In this document: positions 1 to 6,417 of the stretch, piece after piece
Numbering within the stretch: the first letter of the stretch is position 1
Layout of the letters: each line of letters starts with the position of its first letter
Source of the DNA: Chloroflexota bacterium
GTDB taxonomy: Bacteria > Chloroflexota > Anaerolineae > Promineifilales > Promineifilaceae
Length of the DNA stretch: 9,123 nucleotides
Direction: 5' to 3'
Assembly: GCA_008501785.1 (NCBI GenBank)
Contig: QQUD01000800.1
Location: 1-9,123 of the forward strand
The notes under the pieces: model-generated
Database searches by the model: none
What the model saw: the letters and a program-made list of their open reading frames with translations, nothing else
Told to the model about the DNA's origin: nothing
Program-made: the position numbers and the translations under genes

Positions 1-320
1 ACCGTGGCAGCCTAAACGACCTGGAAATGCTCGACACTTTGCACGCACTAGCCATCGAAAACAGCATCGTCACCCCCTACTCGTCGATGATTGTGCTCGT
101 CAACACCCGTCAAGAAGAGCTGCTGCGCGAACTATCCGAAAAAGAAGACCGCTTCGACCGCGAATTCGAAGACATTGGTGAAACAACCCTTGATCCTGTG
201 CCAATAACGGGCGTCCCTGAACCAGAAGAATGGCTGCTCATCGGCCTCAGCATCATCATGCTAATCTGGTACGTGCGCCGCAACCATTCAAATTTATTAC
301 CGCAGCGCCTTGCAGGATAG
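1..320 (+). CDS. 3' end of a VIT/VWA-like protein with a C-terminal PEP-CTERM sorting signal (5' partial)
   Basis: The reading frame is open from the window edge (first whole codon at position 3) to TAG at 318-320, so this is the last ~105 residues of a longer protein. The ATG at 27 is internal. The tail has the classic PEP-CTERM layout: a VPEPEEW motif (codons from 213), a hydrophobic helix of about 14 residues (LLIGLSIIMLIWYV), then a basic RRN cluster. It ends with an unusually long 11-residue extension after the basic cluster. Known of the family: this signal sends exported proteins to an exosortase (XrtA/EpsH type) in EPS-producing bacteria. The stretch before it (IVTPYSSMIVLVN, then a charged, coiled-coil-like region) resembles the end of the VWA part of VIT/VWA membrane proteins, including the PEP-CTERM integral membrane family. 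The main domains lie outside the window, so that assignment is only moderate. Confidence 0.7.
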   Translation, partial: RGSLNDLEMLDTLHALAIENSIVTPYSSMIVLVNTRQEELLRELSEKEDRFDREFEDIGETTLDPVPITGVPEPEEWLLIGLSIIMLIWYVRRNHSNLLPQRLAG

Positions 321-367
321 CCTTAAAACGTTTAATATCTTTTTTGCTTGAAATAAAAGCATATTTC

Positions 368-403
368 GACCCTTAGACGGAAGCGTTTAAGGGTCTTCTT
401 TTT
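368..403 (+). terminator. Rho-independent terminator after the PEP-CTERM gene, directly in front of the MFS gene
   Basis: Perfect 8-bp stem GACCCTTA (368-375) / TAAGGGTC (388-395) with a 12-nt loop, followed by the T-rich tract TTCTTTTT (396-403). It starts 48 nt after the stop of the upstream gene. Its T-tract ends next to the GGAG ribosome binding site (404-407) of the following gene, so it may also act as a leader attenuator for that gene. Confidence 0.75.
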
Positions 404-414
404 GGAGAATATGG

Positions 415-1581
415 ATGGCTCATTCAACGATAGCAGGCAAACTAGATAGTGACCTGAAGCGCAGTTTGCGCAATGCTAAACTTATCTATGTGTTGTTTTA
501 TGGCGCAGTCGGTTTTTACGTTGCGTTTTTCACAGTTTTTCTACACGAAAGAAATTTTAGTGGCGCACAAATTGGCTGGTTAGGCAGCATTCCACCTCTC
601 TTTGCGCTTGTTGGCAGTCCATTTTGGAGCGCCCTGGCAGATCGGTTTCGTATTCACCGCCAGTTGAGCAGCTTGATGGCTTTTATTGCAGGAAGTGTCA
701 CACTCTTTTTTCTGATCACGAATCAATTCTGGGTGATGATGCTGCTTGTTATTTTGCTGTTTTTTCACCGTGATCCGATATTGTCGTTTATTGACAGTGC
801 GGCAATGGATTTATCGGAGAAGTCTGGAGAGGGATACGGTCTTTTTCGCGTCTGGGGCAGCATTGGATTCATTGTCGCCAGTTATGGCCTGGGAAAACTG
901 CTCACAAACACACCCATCGAAATCATGTTTTGGCTGCAAGCCGCCTTTCTCGGACTGGGTGTAGCCGGACTGGCCCTCACCATGCCCATTCGTAAACAAA
1001 TCAGACCCAATATCTGGAAAGGCATCACATCGTTACTCAGCCACCGCAAAACAGCCATGTTCTTCTTATCAAACGTGCTGTTTGGTGTGGGCATCTCTTG
1101 CGTCATGTTTATGGGGCTGCACATTTTAGAGATTGGGGGCACAAATGCTCAGGTTGGTCTCTTTTTTGCGGCCAAAGCCATTCTCGAAGTGCCCATGATG
1201 TTTCTGGGCGGCACAATTTTCAAGCGATATAGCTACCGGCTGCTGGTCACGGTCGGCCTACTGGGTCAGGCTATCATTTTAGGGGGCCTGGCTTTAGCTG
1301 CAACACCCACTCAAATCATCCTGATTATCAGCACAATAGGCATCTCATTCGCCATCTATCGCATCGCCTCCGTTGGTTTTGCCAATGAAATTGCACCGGC
1401 CGGCATGAAGACAACAACGCAGGCATTAGCCAATGCCTGCATCTTTGGCGTCGGCAACAGCTTAGGTGCCATCCTTTACGGAAACATCTGGGATATTGCC
1501 GATGGTCACGCGATTCTCTGGGTGGCAACGGCCGCCACACTGTTATCGACATTTGTATTTTGGTGGGGAAGCAAAAAGTAA
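415..1581 (+). CDS. MFS transporter, LacY/HcaT-like (MFS_1_like) family
   Basis: A 388-residue integral membrane protein with about 12 hydrophobic segments, the normal size for a 12-helix major facilitator. The N-terminal part (FxTVFLHERNFSGAQIGWLGSIPPLF) and the loop after helix 2 (GSPFWSALADRF, residues ~67-78; a version of MFS motif A with the conserved DR) are typical of the group that includes the 3-phenylpropionate transporter HcaT and nucleoside/oligosaccharide proton symporters. Substrate cannot be read from the sequence. The start is ATG 415, with GGAG at 404-407 a good distance away; an ATG at 411 is out of frame. It is convergent with the egt remnant, with only 24 nt between the stops. 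It is not in the hut operon and is on the other strand, so a role as a histidine or urocanate importer would be speculation. Confidence 0.88.
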   Translation: MAHSTIAGKLDSDLKRSLRNAKLIYVLFYGAVGFYVAFFTVFLHERNFSGAQIGWLGSIPPLFALVGSPFWSALADRFRIHRQLSSLMAFIAGSVTLFFLITNQFWVMMLLVILLFFHRDPILSFIDSAAMDLSEKSGEGYGLFRVWGSIGFIVASYGLGKLLTNTPIEIMFWLQAAFLGLGVAGLALTMPIRKQIRPNIWKGITSLLSHRKTAMFFLSNVLFGVGISCVMFMGLHILEIGGTNAQVGLFFAAKAILEVPMMFLGGTIFKRYSYRLLVTVGLLGQAIILGGLALAATPTQIILIISTIGISFAIYRIASVGFANEIAPAGMKTTTQALANACIFGVGNSLGAILYGNIWDIADGHAILWVATAATLLSTFVFWWGSKK

Positions 1582-1605
1582 ACACCCCTCCCAGGTGCAA
1601 TGTAC

Positions 1606-2151
1606 TTACCGGGCTACTGTGCGAAATCCTGCGTAAATGTTGTTTCGGTCTGGTGTGTAGAAGTTGCGCCAGGTGTTGCGGATGACACGTGAGCGCGTCA
1701 CCCAACAGCCACCACGCAGCACTTTTTGTTGGCCGAATGAGGGGGCCGCCACGGGCATGATTTGTAGATCGGGATAGGCGATGGAAAGGGAAACGGCCGT
1801 TTCCCACAAATAATCCCGTGAAATATCAATCGGCACATATCCTGCCAATTGCAAATGACTCAAAAGCGTGCGCGTCTTTTGACTAGACCCACTGCCATAC
1901 TCCACCAGCAGCACATCCTCACCAAACAGCGCAGCAATCTCGCCAACACGAGCATCCATAATCGCTTGCTCGGTGCGCATCGGATAATATTCTGGCAGTT
2001 CCGTAATCGCATCAAACAACTGCGATCCTCGTTCATCGTAAAACAGCTTTGGCGGCAAAGTTTTATAAGGTTTTTGTAATCCGGTTAGCACATCATCGTA
2101 CCACCCCATTGTGTCGGGATGATAGTCCGTCAGATGGACGGTATTTAGCAT
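1606..2151 (-). CDS. EgtD-EgtB chimera: truncated histidine N-alpha-methyltransferase fused in frame to the C-terminus of an ergothioneine sulfoxide synthase (probable deletion remnant)
   Basis: A 181-residue ORF. Residues 1-136 match the start of EgtD (SAM-dependent histidine methyltransferase, normally ~320 residues). They include the YDERGSQLFDAITELPEYYPMRTE signature (residues ~38-61), SAM motif I as VEYGSGSSQKT (83-93) and YVPIDIS (105-111). After IMPVAA (131-136) the similarity switches to the end of an EgtB/FGE-sulfatase domain: KVLRGGCW (143-150), RNTWRNFYTPDR (158-169), YAGFRTVAR (173-181). The EgtD histidine-binding half is missing. So is nearly all of EgtB, including its DinB-type iron site. 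Neither activity can be expected. The start is supported by AAAGGAG at 2158-2164, 6 nt away, so it could still be translated. Fungal Egt1 joins the two enzymes in this same order, so the ancestor was either an egtD-egtB pair or an Egt1-like fusion that lost roughly 1.7 kb (estimated from usual family lengths). Confidence 0.85.
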   Translation of the reverse strand: MLNTVHLTDYHPDTMGWYDDVLTGLQKPYKTLPPKLFYDERGSQLFDAITELPEYYPMRTEQAIMDARVGEIAALFGEDVLLVEYGSGSSQKTRTLLSHLQLAGYVPIDISRDYLWETAVSLSIAYPDLQIMPVAAPSFGQQKVLRGGCWVTRSRVIRNTWRNFYTPDRNNIYAGFRTVAR

Positions 2152-2165
2152 GACTTTCTCCTTTG

Positions 2166-2207
2166 AGCAGCTAGCAGCAATCAGGTATCAGCCGTCAGCT
2201 ATCAGCT
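2166..2207. repeat. Tandem array of six degenerate 7-bp units (consensus RTCAGCT)
   Basis: Units read without gaps: AGCAGCT, AGCAGCA, ATCAGGT, ATCAGCC, GTCAGCT, ATCAGCT. The array occupies the divergent gap between the egt chimera (start 2151) and the GNAT gene (start 2267). It begins just behind the chimera's ribosome binding site. The rest of the gap (2208-2266) is AT-rich; no promoter there is clear enough to call. Confidence 0.8.
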
Positions 2208-2266
2208 TAGAAAAATAAAATAATTTATGACGCCAGGCTGATTTCATTGGGCAGCGAGCAAGCTAA

Positions 2267-2692
2267 ATGAAACCGTTCCGAGAACATCCGCCAACGCGAG
2301 AGATTATTGAATTACCCAGTTTAGCCAAGTACATTAAAGATTGGGGGCAGCCTTCAGATTTAGGCGTTGTGGCAATTGACCAGGAAACCAATCAACCGGT
2401 TGGGGCAACATGGCTGCGGCTGTTTGATGCCGAAAATGCCGGTTATGGTTTTGTCGATTCATCCATTCCAGAGCTTTCGATTGCATTGTTGCCATCATTT
2501 CGGGGGCAAGGTGTGGGAACGGCTTTAATGACTCGTCTGATTGATGCCGCAAAAGAGGTTGGGGTTCCAGGGATTTCGTTGAGTGTAAACGGCCGTAATC
2601 CCGCCCGCCACCTCTACCAACGCCTCGGATTTGAAACTAAACACGTTAACGGTGATACGGTCACGATGTTAAAAAAATTGGAGCAATCTTGA
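2267..2692 (+). CDS. GNAT-family N-acetyltransferase, N-terminally short
   Basis: A 141-residue acetyltransferase. Motif A, the acetyl-CoA pyrophosphate loop, is R79-G-Q-G-V-G84 followed by TA, after a beta strand ELSIALLP (69-76). Motif B is NPARHLYQRLGF (111-122), with Tyr117 in the position of the usual general acid. The acceptor is unknown. The relatives I recall carry about 25-30 more residues before the P-x-REII...KYIKDWG block; here the ATG at 2267 is preceded directly by an in-frame TAA (2264-2266) and has no clear Shine-Dalgarno sequence. Helix 1 of the GNAT fold therefore appears to be lost or scrambled, and activity is uncertain. Its last codons overlap the minus-strand terminator that ends the hut unit. 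Confidence 0.8.
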   Translation: MKPFREHPPTREIIELPSLAKYIKDWGQPSDLGVVAIDQETNQPVGATWLRLFDAENAGYGFVDSSIPELSIALLPSFRGQGVGTALMTRLIDAAKEVGVPGISLSVNGRNPARHLYQRLGFETKHVNGDTVTMLKKLEQS

Positions 2693-2709
2693 AGATTGGT
2701 CCAATCTTT
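2671..2709 (-). terminator. Rho-independent terminator of the hut/kinase transcription unit, embedded in the GNAT 3' end
   Basis: Read on the minus strand, arm TTGGAC-CAATCTT pairs with AAGATTG-CTCCAA (12 pairs, one C/C mismatch, centre at 2691) and is followed immediately by seven T (2677-2671). It lies 18 nt beyond the stop codon of the kinase-like gene. The same DNA encodes the last residues and stop (2690-2692) of the convergent GNAT gene. On the plus strand the hairpin has only a short T stretch, so it works best for minus-strand transcripts. Confidence 0.8.
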
Positions 2710-2726
2710 AATCGCCAAACCCATAT

Positions 2727-3320
2727 CTACACCACACCCCGCACATAAGCAGCAGCCGCATCCAATACTTCCACAAAATTCTGTGACGTATCGAAATAAC
2801 AAAACTGATACCTGTCACACTCAGCCTGCACATATCGACTAAATGCAATCTCCCGCTCAATAATAGCCAGCAAATCAGCATCCGTATAATCCCGCGGCCA
2901 ATCATTCGGATACCCCGCATGAGTCCGAATCCCATGCAGTTTTTGCGATGGGGCAATCGCATTGTACCCGAGAAAACACGCATAAACCTGCGTCGGATAC
3001 ATCTGCCGCAGCGCATCCACATGCTTCGGCAGCACCTCCCCCTCAAAAACATAATCGATCTGCTCACGTAGCAATGAATTACTCATCTCACGCACCAGCG
3101 GCCAAATCCGTTCAGCCACCTGCATTCCGCCCGTATCAGGATCAATAACATATTCCGGCACACCACGCGTCAGCCCCATCTTGAGCACATCCAAATTCAA
3201 AAATGGAATCTGCATCTCCACCAGGATACGGCGAGCCAATATCCCTTTGCCAGCTCGTGCCGCACCCCCAATAAAGACAAGTTTAGACTGCATTCTAATG
3301 CCCCCCAATTTGTTCAACAT
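2727..3320 (-). CDS. P-loop nucleotide kinase-like protein of unknown substrate
   Basis: A 197-residue cytosolic protein. A Walker A loop near the N-terminus, G19-AARA-G-K-G26, is of the adenylate-kinase type (K followed by G, not S/T) and follows a beta strand KLVFIG. A second strand, YVFEGEVLP (residues ~89-97), may carry the acidic Walker B/base position, and there is a C-terminal DRYQFCYFDTS segment. This fits a small-molecule or nucleoside kinase fold; I recognise no specific subfamily. Two starts are possible: ATG 3320 (AAGG 7 nt upstream) and ATG 3293 (G-run at 3301-3306), the latter putting the P-loop closer to the N-terminus. It starts 40 nt after the hutI stop with no terminator between, so it is probably the last gene of the hut transcript. 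No link to histidine breakdown is known. Confidence 0.75.
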   Translation of the reverse strand: MLNKLGGIRMQSKLVFIGGAARAGKGILARRILVEMQIPFLNLDVLKMGLTRGVPEYVIDPDTGGMQVAERIWPLVREMSNSLLREQIDYVFEGEVLPKHVDALRQMYPTQVYACFLGYNAIAPSQKLHGIRTHAGYPNDWPRDYTDADLLAIIEREIAFSRYVQAECDRYQFCYFDTSQNFVEVLDAAAAYVRGVV

Positions 3321-3342
3321 GAAATACCTTCCGTATCTTCCA

Positions 3343-3372
3343 ATCTGCGTTTATCCGCGTTCATCCGCGTCC
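3343..3372. repeat. Three tandem 10-bp units running through the hutI stop codon
   Basis: Units ATCTGCGTTT, ATCCGCGTTC, ATCCGCGTCC. The hutI stop codon (3361-3363) and its last three codons lie inside the array, which fills most of the 40-bp gap to the kinase-like gene. Similar ATC-TGCGTT-type 10-mers occur between genes in other bacteria; that is recollection, not a search. Confidence 0.7.
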
Positions 3373-4632
3373 AATTTCTTCCCCCTTCTTAATCACTTTA
3401 TATACCGGATTGCCGCCAAAAAAGTATGGAATGTGGCGATAATCGGCTTCATTGAGAACGAGCAAATCAGCCTGCTTGCCCACTTGAATAGAGCCTAGAC
3501 GTTCGCCTAAACCAATTGCGTAGGCGGCGTTGATTGTGCTGGCGTTGAGTGCTTCGGAGGGCAGCATCTTTTGCGTGCGACAGGCAATTGCCATCACCAG
3601 CGGCATCGACGGACATGGGGCCGAACCAGGGTTAAGGTCAGTAGCCAGGGCCACAATCGCACCTGCATCGATCATGCGTCGTGCATCAGCATACACATCC
3701 AGCCCCAAATTGAAGTTAACCGCTGGCAGTGGCACCGCAATCGTGCCTGAGTTTGCCAATCGCTCAATCTCAGCCGCATTCGTCACATCCAAATGGTCTG
3801 CAGAAACAGCACCCAACTCCACCGCCATCGACACCCCACCAAACGCATTGAACTGATCCACATGTATCTTGGCCTGCAAACCGGCCTCAATGCCCGCCTG
3901 CAAAATGCGCTGCGACTGGCGCACATCAAACGCATGGTCTTCACAAAACACATCAATAAACAGCGGTACATTGTTTTTTGCAAATCGAGATTGCTTGTAC
4001 CAACCTGCCACTTCTGGCAGCATTTCGCTGATCACGAGTTGCACATACCCTTCAGTGTCGCCTGCAAACTCGGGCGGGACAGTGTGTGCACCTAAAAACG
4101 TGGGAACAATGTCACAAGGATGGGTGGCGTCGAGTTGTTCCATCACGTGCAGCATTTTTAATTCAGTAGCCACATCTAACCCATACCCTGTTTTAATTTC
4201 GACGGTGGTACTGCCCAACGACACCATTTCATCCAGACGCTTCCGCGCCGATGCTGCCAAAACCTCTTCTGACGCATCCCGCGTGTGCTGCATTGTGCTC
4301 ACAATGCCGCCACCCGCCGCCATAATTTCCATGTATGATGCGCCTTGAATACGCATCTCGAATTCATGCGCCCGGTTGCCACCAAAGATGGTGTGCGTGT
4401 GCGGGTCCACAAACCCAGGCACAACGGCTTTACCTGCGGCGTCGATGGTTTTGTCGGTGGTGTAGCTGGCGAAATCCGATGTTTCCCCCACCCCAACAAT
4501 CACACCATCCTTCACCGCCACAACACCGTTCTCCACAATCCCTACATCCTGCATCGCCACCCCACGCTTTGGTCCATCTGTCGTGCAGGTCACAAGTTGA
4601 GTGATATTTTTGATCAATAAATCTACGTGCAT
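3361..4632 (-). CDS. hutI: Imidazolonepropionase (4-imidazolone-5-propionate amidohydrolase)
   Basis: A 423-residue cytosolic metallo-hydrolase of the amidohydrolase superfamily, catalysing the third step of histidine breakdown: imidazolone-5-propionate plus water to N-formimino-L-glutamate. All expected landmarks are present: H78-T-H80 in PGFVDPHTHTIFGG, EIKTGYG (145-151), GAHTVP (H183), KIHVDQF (H257), SADHLD (H280) and ATDLNPG (D332), the metal and substrate ligands of this family. The length is normal. The start is ATG 4632 with a weak AGGA upstream. It lies 117 nt behind hutH, the gap being filled by a 7-bp repeat array, and in front of the kinase-like gene. The extreme C-terminus (EIGRG) is read from a 10-bp tandem repeat, so the natural end may have been altered slightly. 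Confidence 0.97.
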   Translation of the reverse strand: MHVDLLIKNITQLVTCTTDGPKRGVAMQDVGIVENGVVAVKDGVIVGVGETSDFASYTTDKTIDAAGKAVVPGFVDPHTHTIFGGNRAHEFEMRIQGASYMEIMAAGGGIVSTMQHTRDASEEVLAASARKRLDEMVSLGSTTVEIKTGYGLDVATELKMLHVMEQLDATHPCDIVPTFLGAHTVPPEFAGDTEGYVQLVISEMLPEVAGWYKQSRFAKNNVPLFIDVFCEDHAFDVRQSQRILQAGIEAGLQAKIHVDQFNAFGGVSMAVELGAVSADHLDVTNAAEIERLANSGTIAVPLPAVNFNLGLDVYADARRMIDAGAIVALATDLNPGSAPCPSMPLVMAIACRTQKMLPSEALNASTINAAYAIGLGERLGSIQVGKQADLLVLNEADYRHIPYFFGGNPVYKVIKKGEEIGRG

Positions 4633-4684
4633 TTTTTAGTCCTGTCGTCTTTAGTCGAATAGCTTGGTAGTCATTAATCGAGAA

Positions 4685-4733
4685 GTCAGTTGTCCGTTGA
4701 TTGTTGTCCGTGAACTGTTGACTGTTGACTGTT
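4685..4733. repeat. Tandem array of seven degenerate 7-bp units (consensus GNCTGTT) between hutH and hutI
   Basis: Units read without gaps: GTCAGTT, GTCCGTT, GATTGTT, GTCCGTG, AACTGTT, GACTGTT, GACTGTT, then a T-run. All are in one orientation, with no inverted half. The array starts 17 nt from the hutH stop and occupies nearly half of the 117-nt gap. The remainder (4633-4684) holds the hutI leader and no recognisable terminator. Confidence 0.85.
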
Positions 4734-4749
4734 TTTACACAATTGCCGC

Positions 4750-6303
4750 TCACCCTTCTACTTCTGCTTCTACCATCTCCTTAATCGCACCACTTGCAAC
4801 GAGCTGGCGCACTTGCTCAATGTGAGGCGCAAGGAAGGTGTCATTTTCGAGGAATGGCACTTTTTCGCGGATGAGGTTGTAGGAAACGGCCGTTCCCCTC
4901 CCCAGCCCCAATCCAGCTACCTGCATCTCGCGCCGCCGAAAATCAATCCCCTGAGCAGCAGCCAGCATTTCAATCGCCACAATCGTTTCCACATGCGTCA
5001 AAACTTTCTCAGCCATGCGAACGGCCGTTGCCCCCATGCTCACATGATCTTCCGTGTTCGCACTGCTCGGAATCGAATCTGCACTTGCCGGATGCGCCAG
5101 CACCTTGTTTTCCGATGCCAGCGCGGCCGCCGTGTATTGCGCAATCATCATCCCATTTTCCAAACCACCCTGCTGCGTCAAAAACATGGGCAAACAACCA
5201 CCATTGCTGTCCGCATCCACCAGCCGCGCCGTGCGCCGTTCACTCATATTGCCCAAATCCGTCAGCGCCAGCTTCATGTAATCCATCGCAATCGCAATCG
5301 GCTCACCGTGAAAATTGCCCGCCGAAATCACATCTACCGCATCCGTTTCATCATCCACAAAAATGATCGGATTATCGTTGACAGCATTGAGTTCGATATT
5401 GATCACCCACTGCGCATACGCAATCGCATCACGCACCGCGCCATGCACCTGCGGCACACAGCGCAGCGTGTACGGGTCTTGCACATTGTTCGGATCATCC
5501 TTGCGCAGCAGTTGACTACCTTGCAGCAGCTGCCGCAAAAATGCCGCCGCATCAATCTGACGTGGATGCGGTCGCACAGCATGAACCCGTGCATCGTAGG
5601 CTCTGTCAGTGCCATGCAGCGCTTCCAGGCTCATACATGCCGCAATATCAGCAGAAAACGACAAGTTAATCGCACGGCGCACCAGCAGCGCCCCCATGCC
5701 CACCATAAAGGTGGTGCCGTTGAGCAACGCCAGCCCTTCTTTGGCTTTGAGCGTAATGGGTTTTAAACCAGCCCGCCGCAGTGCAGTACGACCATCTAAC
5801 AAATCGCCATGATGCACTGCCTCACCCTCGCCAATCACCACCAGCGCCAAATGTGCTAACGGACACAAATCACCACTGGCCCCCAGCGACCCTTGTGATG
5901 GAATGCGCGGATGTACACCCCGGTTCAACATGCTAATCAAAAGCTCGATCACCTCGGAGCGTACACCGGAATAGCCCTTTGCCAGCGTATTGGCCCGCAC
6001 CAGCAGCATCGCCCGTACCACGCTTTCGGGCAGTGCCTGCCCCACGCCTGCCGCATGGCTGCGTACCAGATTTAACTGAAGCTGCGTAACCTGATCGGGT
6101 GAAATCAGCCGGTCCTTAAACCGACCAAACCCCGTTGTGATGCCATACGCAATCTTGCCCTCAGTGACCAGACGGTCTACAGCTGCACGTGAGCGTTCGA
6201 TAGCGGGTAATACAGCAGGGTCTAGCGTGACAGAACGGCCGTTTGCCACCGCCACCACTTCATCCACTTCTAAATTTTCGCCATTGATAGTAATAAGTTT
6301 CAT
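4750..6303 (-). CDS. hutH: Histidine ammonia-lyase (histidase)
   Basis: A 517-residue enzyme performing the first step of the hut pathway: L-histidine to trans-urocanate plus ammonia, in the cytosol. The MIO prosthetic group forms from Ala142-Ser143-Gly144 in the motif GSLGASGDLCPLAH, at almost the same position as in well-studied histidases. Other signatures are YGITTGFG (53-60), RSHAAGVG (81-88), QDPYTLRCVPQVHG and NDNPI. Length is typical and the frame intact. The start is ATG 6303, with AGGA 6 nt upstream. It is second of the three enzymes here, after hutU, separated by a 110-nt gap that contains an inverted 7-bp repeat array. The gene contains three of the window's six ACGGCCGT palindromes (4886, 5021, 6235). 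Confidence 0.98.
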   Translation of the reverse strand: MKLITINGENLEVDEVVAVANGRSVTLDPAVLPAIERSRAAVDRLVTEGKIAYGITTGFGRFKDRLISPDQVTQLQLNLVRSHAAGVGQALPESVVRAMLLVRANTLAKGYSGVRSEVIELLISMLNRGVHPRIPSQGSLGASGDLCPLAHLALVVIGEGEAVHHGDLLDGRTALRRAGLKPITLKAKEGLALLNGTTFMVGMGALLVRRAINLSFSADIAACMSLEALHGTDRAYDARVHAVRPHPRQIDAAAFLRQLLQGSQLLRKDDPNNVQDPYTLRCVPQVHGAVRDAIAYAQWVINIELNAVNDNPIIFVDDETDAVDVISAGNFHGEPIAIAMDYMKLALTDLGNMSERRTARLVDADSNGGCLPMFLTQQGGLENGMMIAQYTAAALASENKVLAHPASADSIPSSANTEDHVSMGATAVRMAEKVLTHVETIVAIEMLAAAQGIDFRRREMQVAGLGLGRGTAVSYNLIREKVPFLENDTFLAPHIEQVRQLVASGAIKEMVEAEVEG

Positions 6304-6319
6304 AGGGAATCCTGGGGAA

Positions 6320-6417
6320 TTGTTAATGATTGATAATTAATTGTTAATTATTAATTGAGGAGGCACTACATCTTTCAATTAACAATTACCAATCACCAAT
6401 CACCAATTAATAATTAT
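6320..6417. repeat. Inverted pair of 7-bp repeat arrays between hutU and hutH (units TTAATTG / CAATTAA)
   Basis: The left half (6320-6357) reads in 7-bp steps: TTGTTAA, TGATTGA, TAATTAA, TTGTTAA, TTATTAA. The right half (6376-6417) reads CAATTAA, CAATTAC, CAATCAC, CAATCAC, CAATTAA, TAATTAT, the reverse-complement type. Two competing perfect stems exist: 6345-6357 with 6404-6416 (13 bp), and 6338-6349 with 6377-6388 (12 bp). The hutU stop codon (6414-6416) lies inside the last unit. The structure would sit in the hutU-hutH intercistronic mRNA, where it could influence processing or decay; that is inference. Confidence 0.85.

Noticed and set aside
1328..1807. Minus-strand open frame across the MFS end and egt chimera
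   Set aside because: It overlaps two supported genes in other frames, and the composition (many R, H, C, W) is typical of a shadow.
1606..2151. Functional EgtD
   Set aside because: Only about 136 of ~320 residues are present, lacking the histidine-binding domain and the end of the Rossmann core; the remainder belongs to EgtB.
4813..5766. Long plus-strand open frame (317 codons) opposite hutH
   Set aside because: It is antisense to a well-conserved histidase, its translation is rich in H/R/I with no family features, and other antisense frames there are also open. It is a coding shadow.
6320..6417. Rho-independent terminator between hutU and hutH
   Set aside because: The stems are almost pure A/T and lack a following T-run in the transcript direction. 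The 7-bp periodicity explains the symmetry better.
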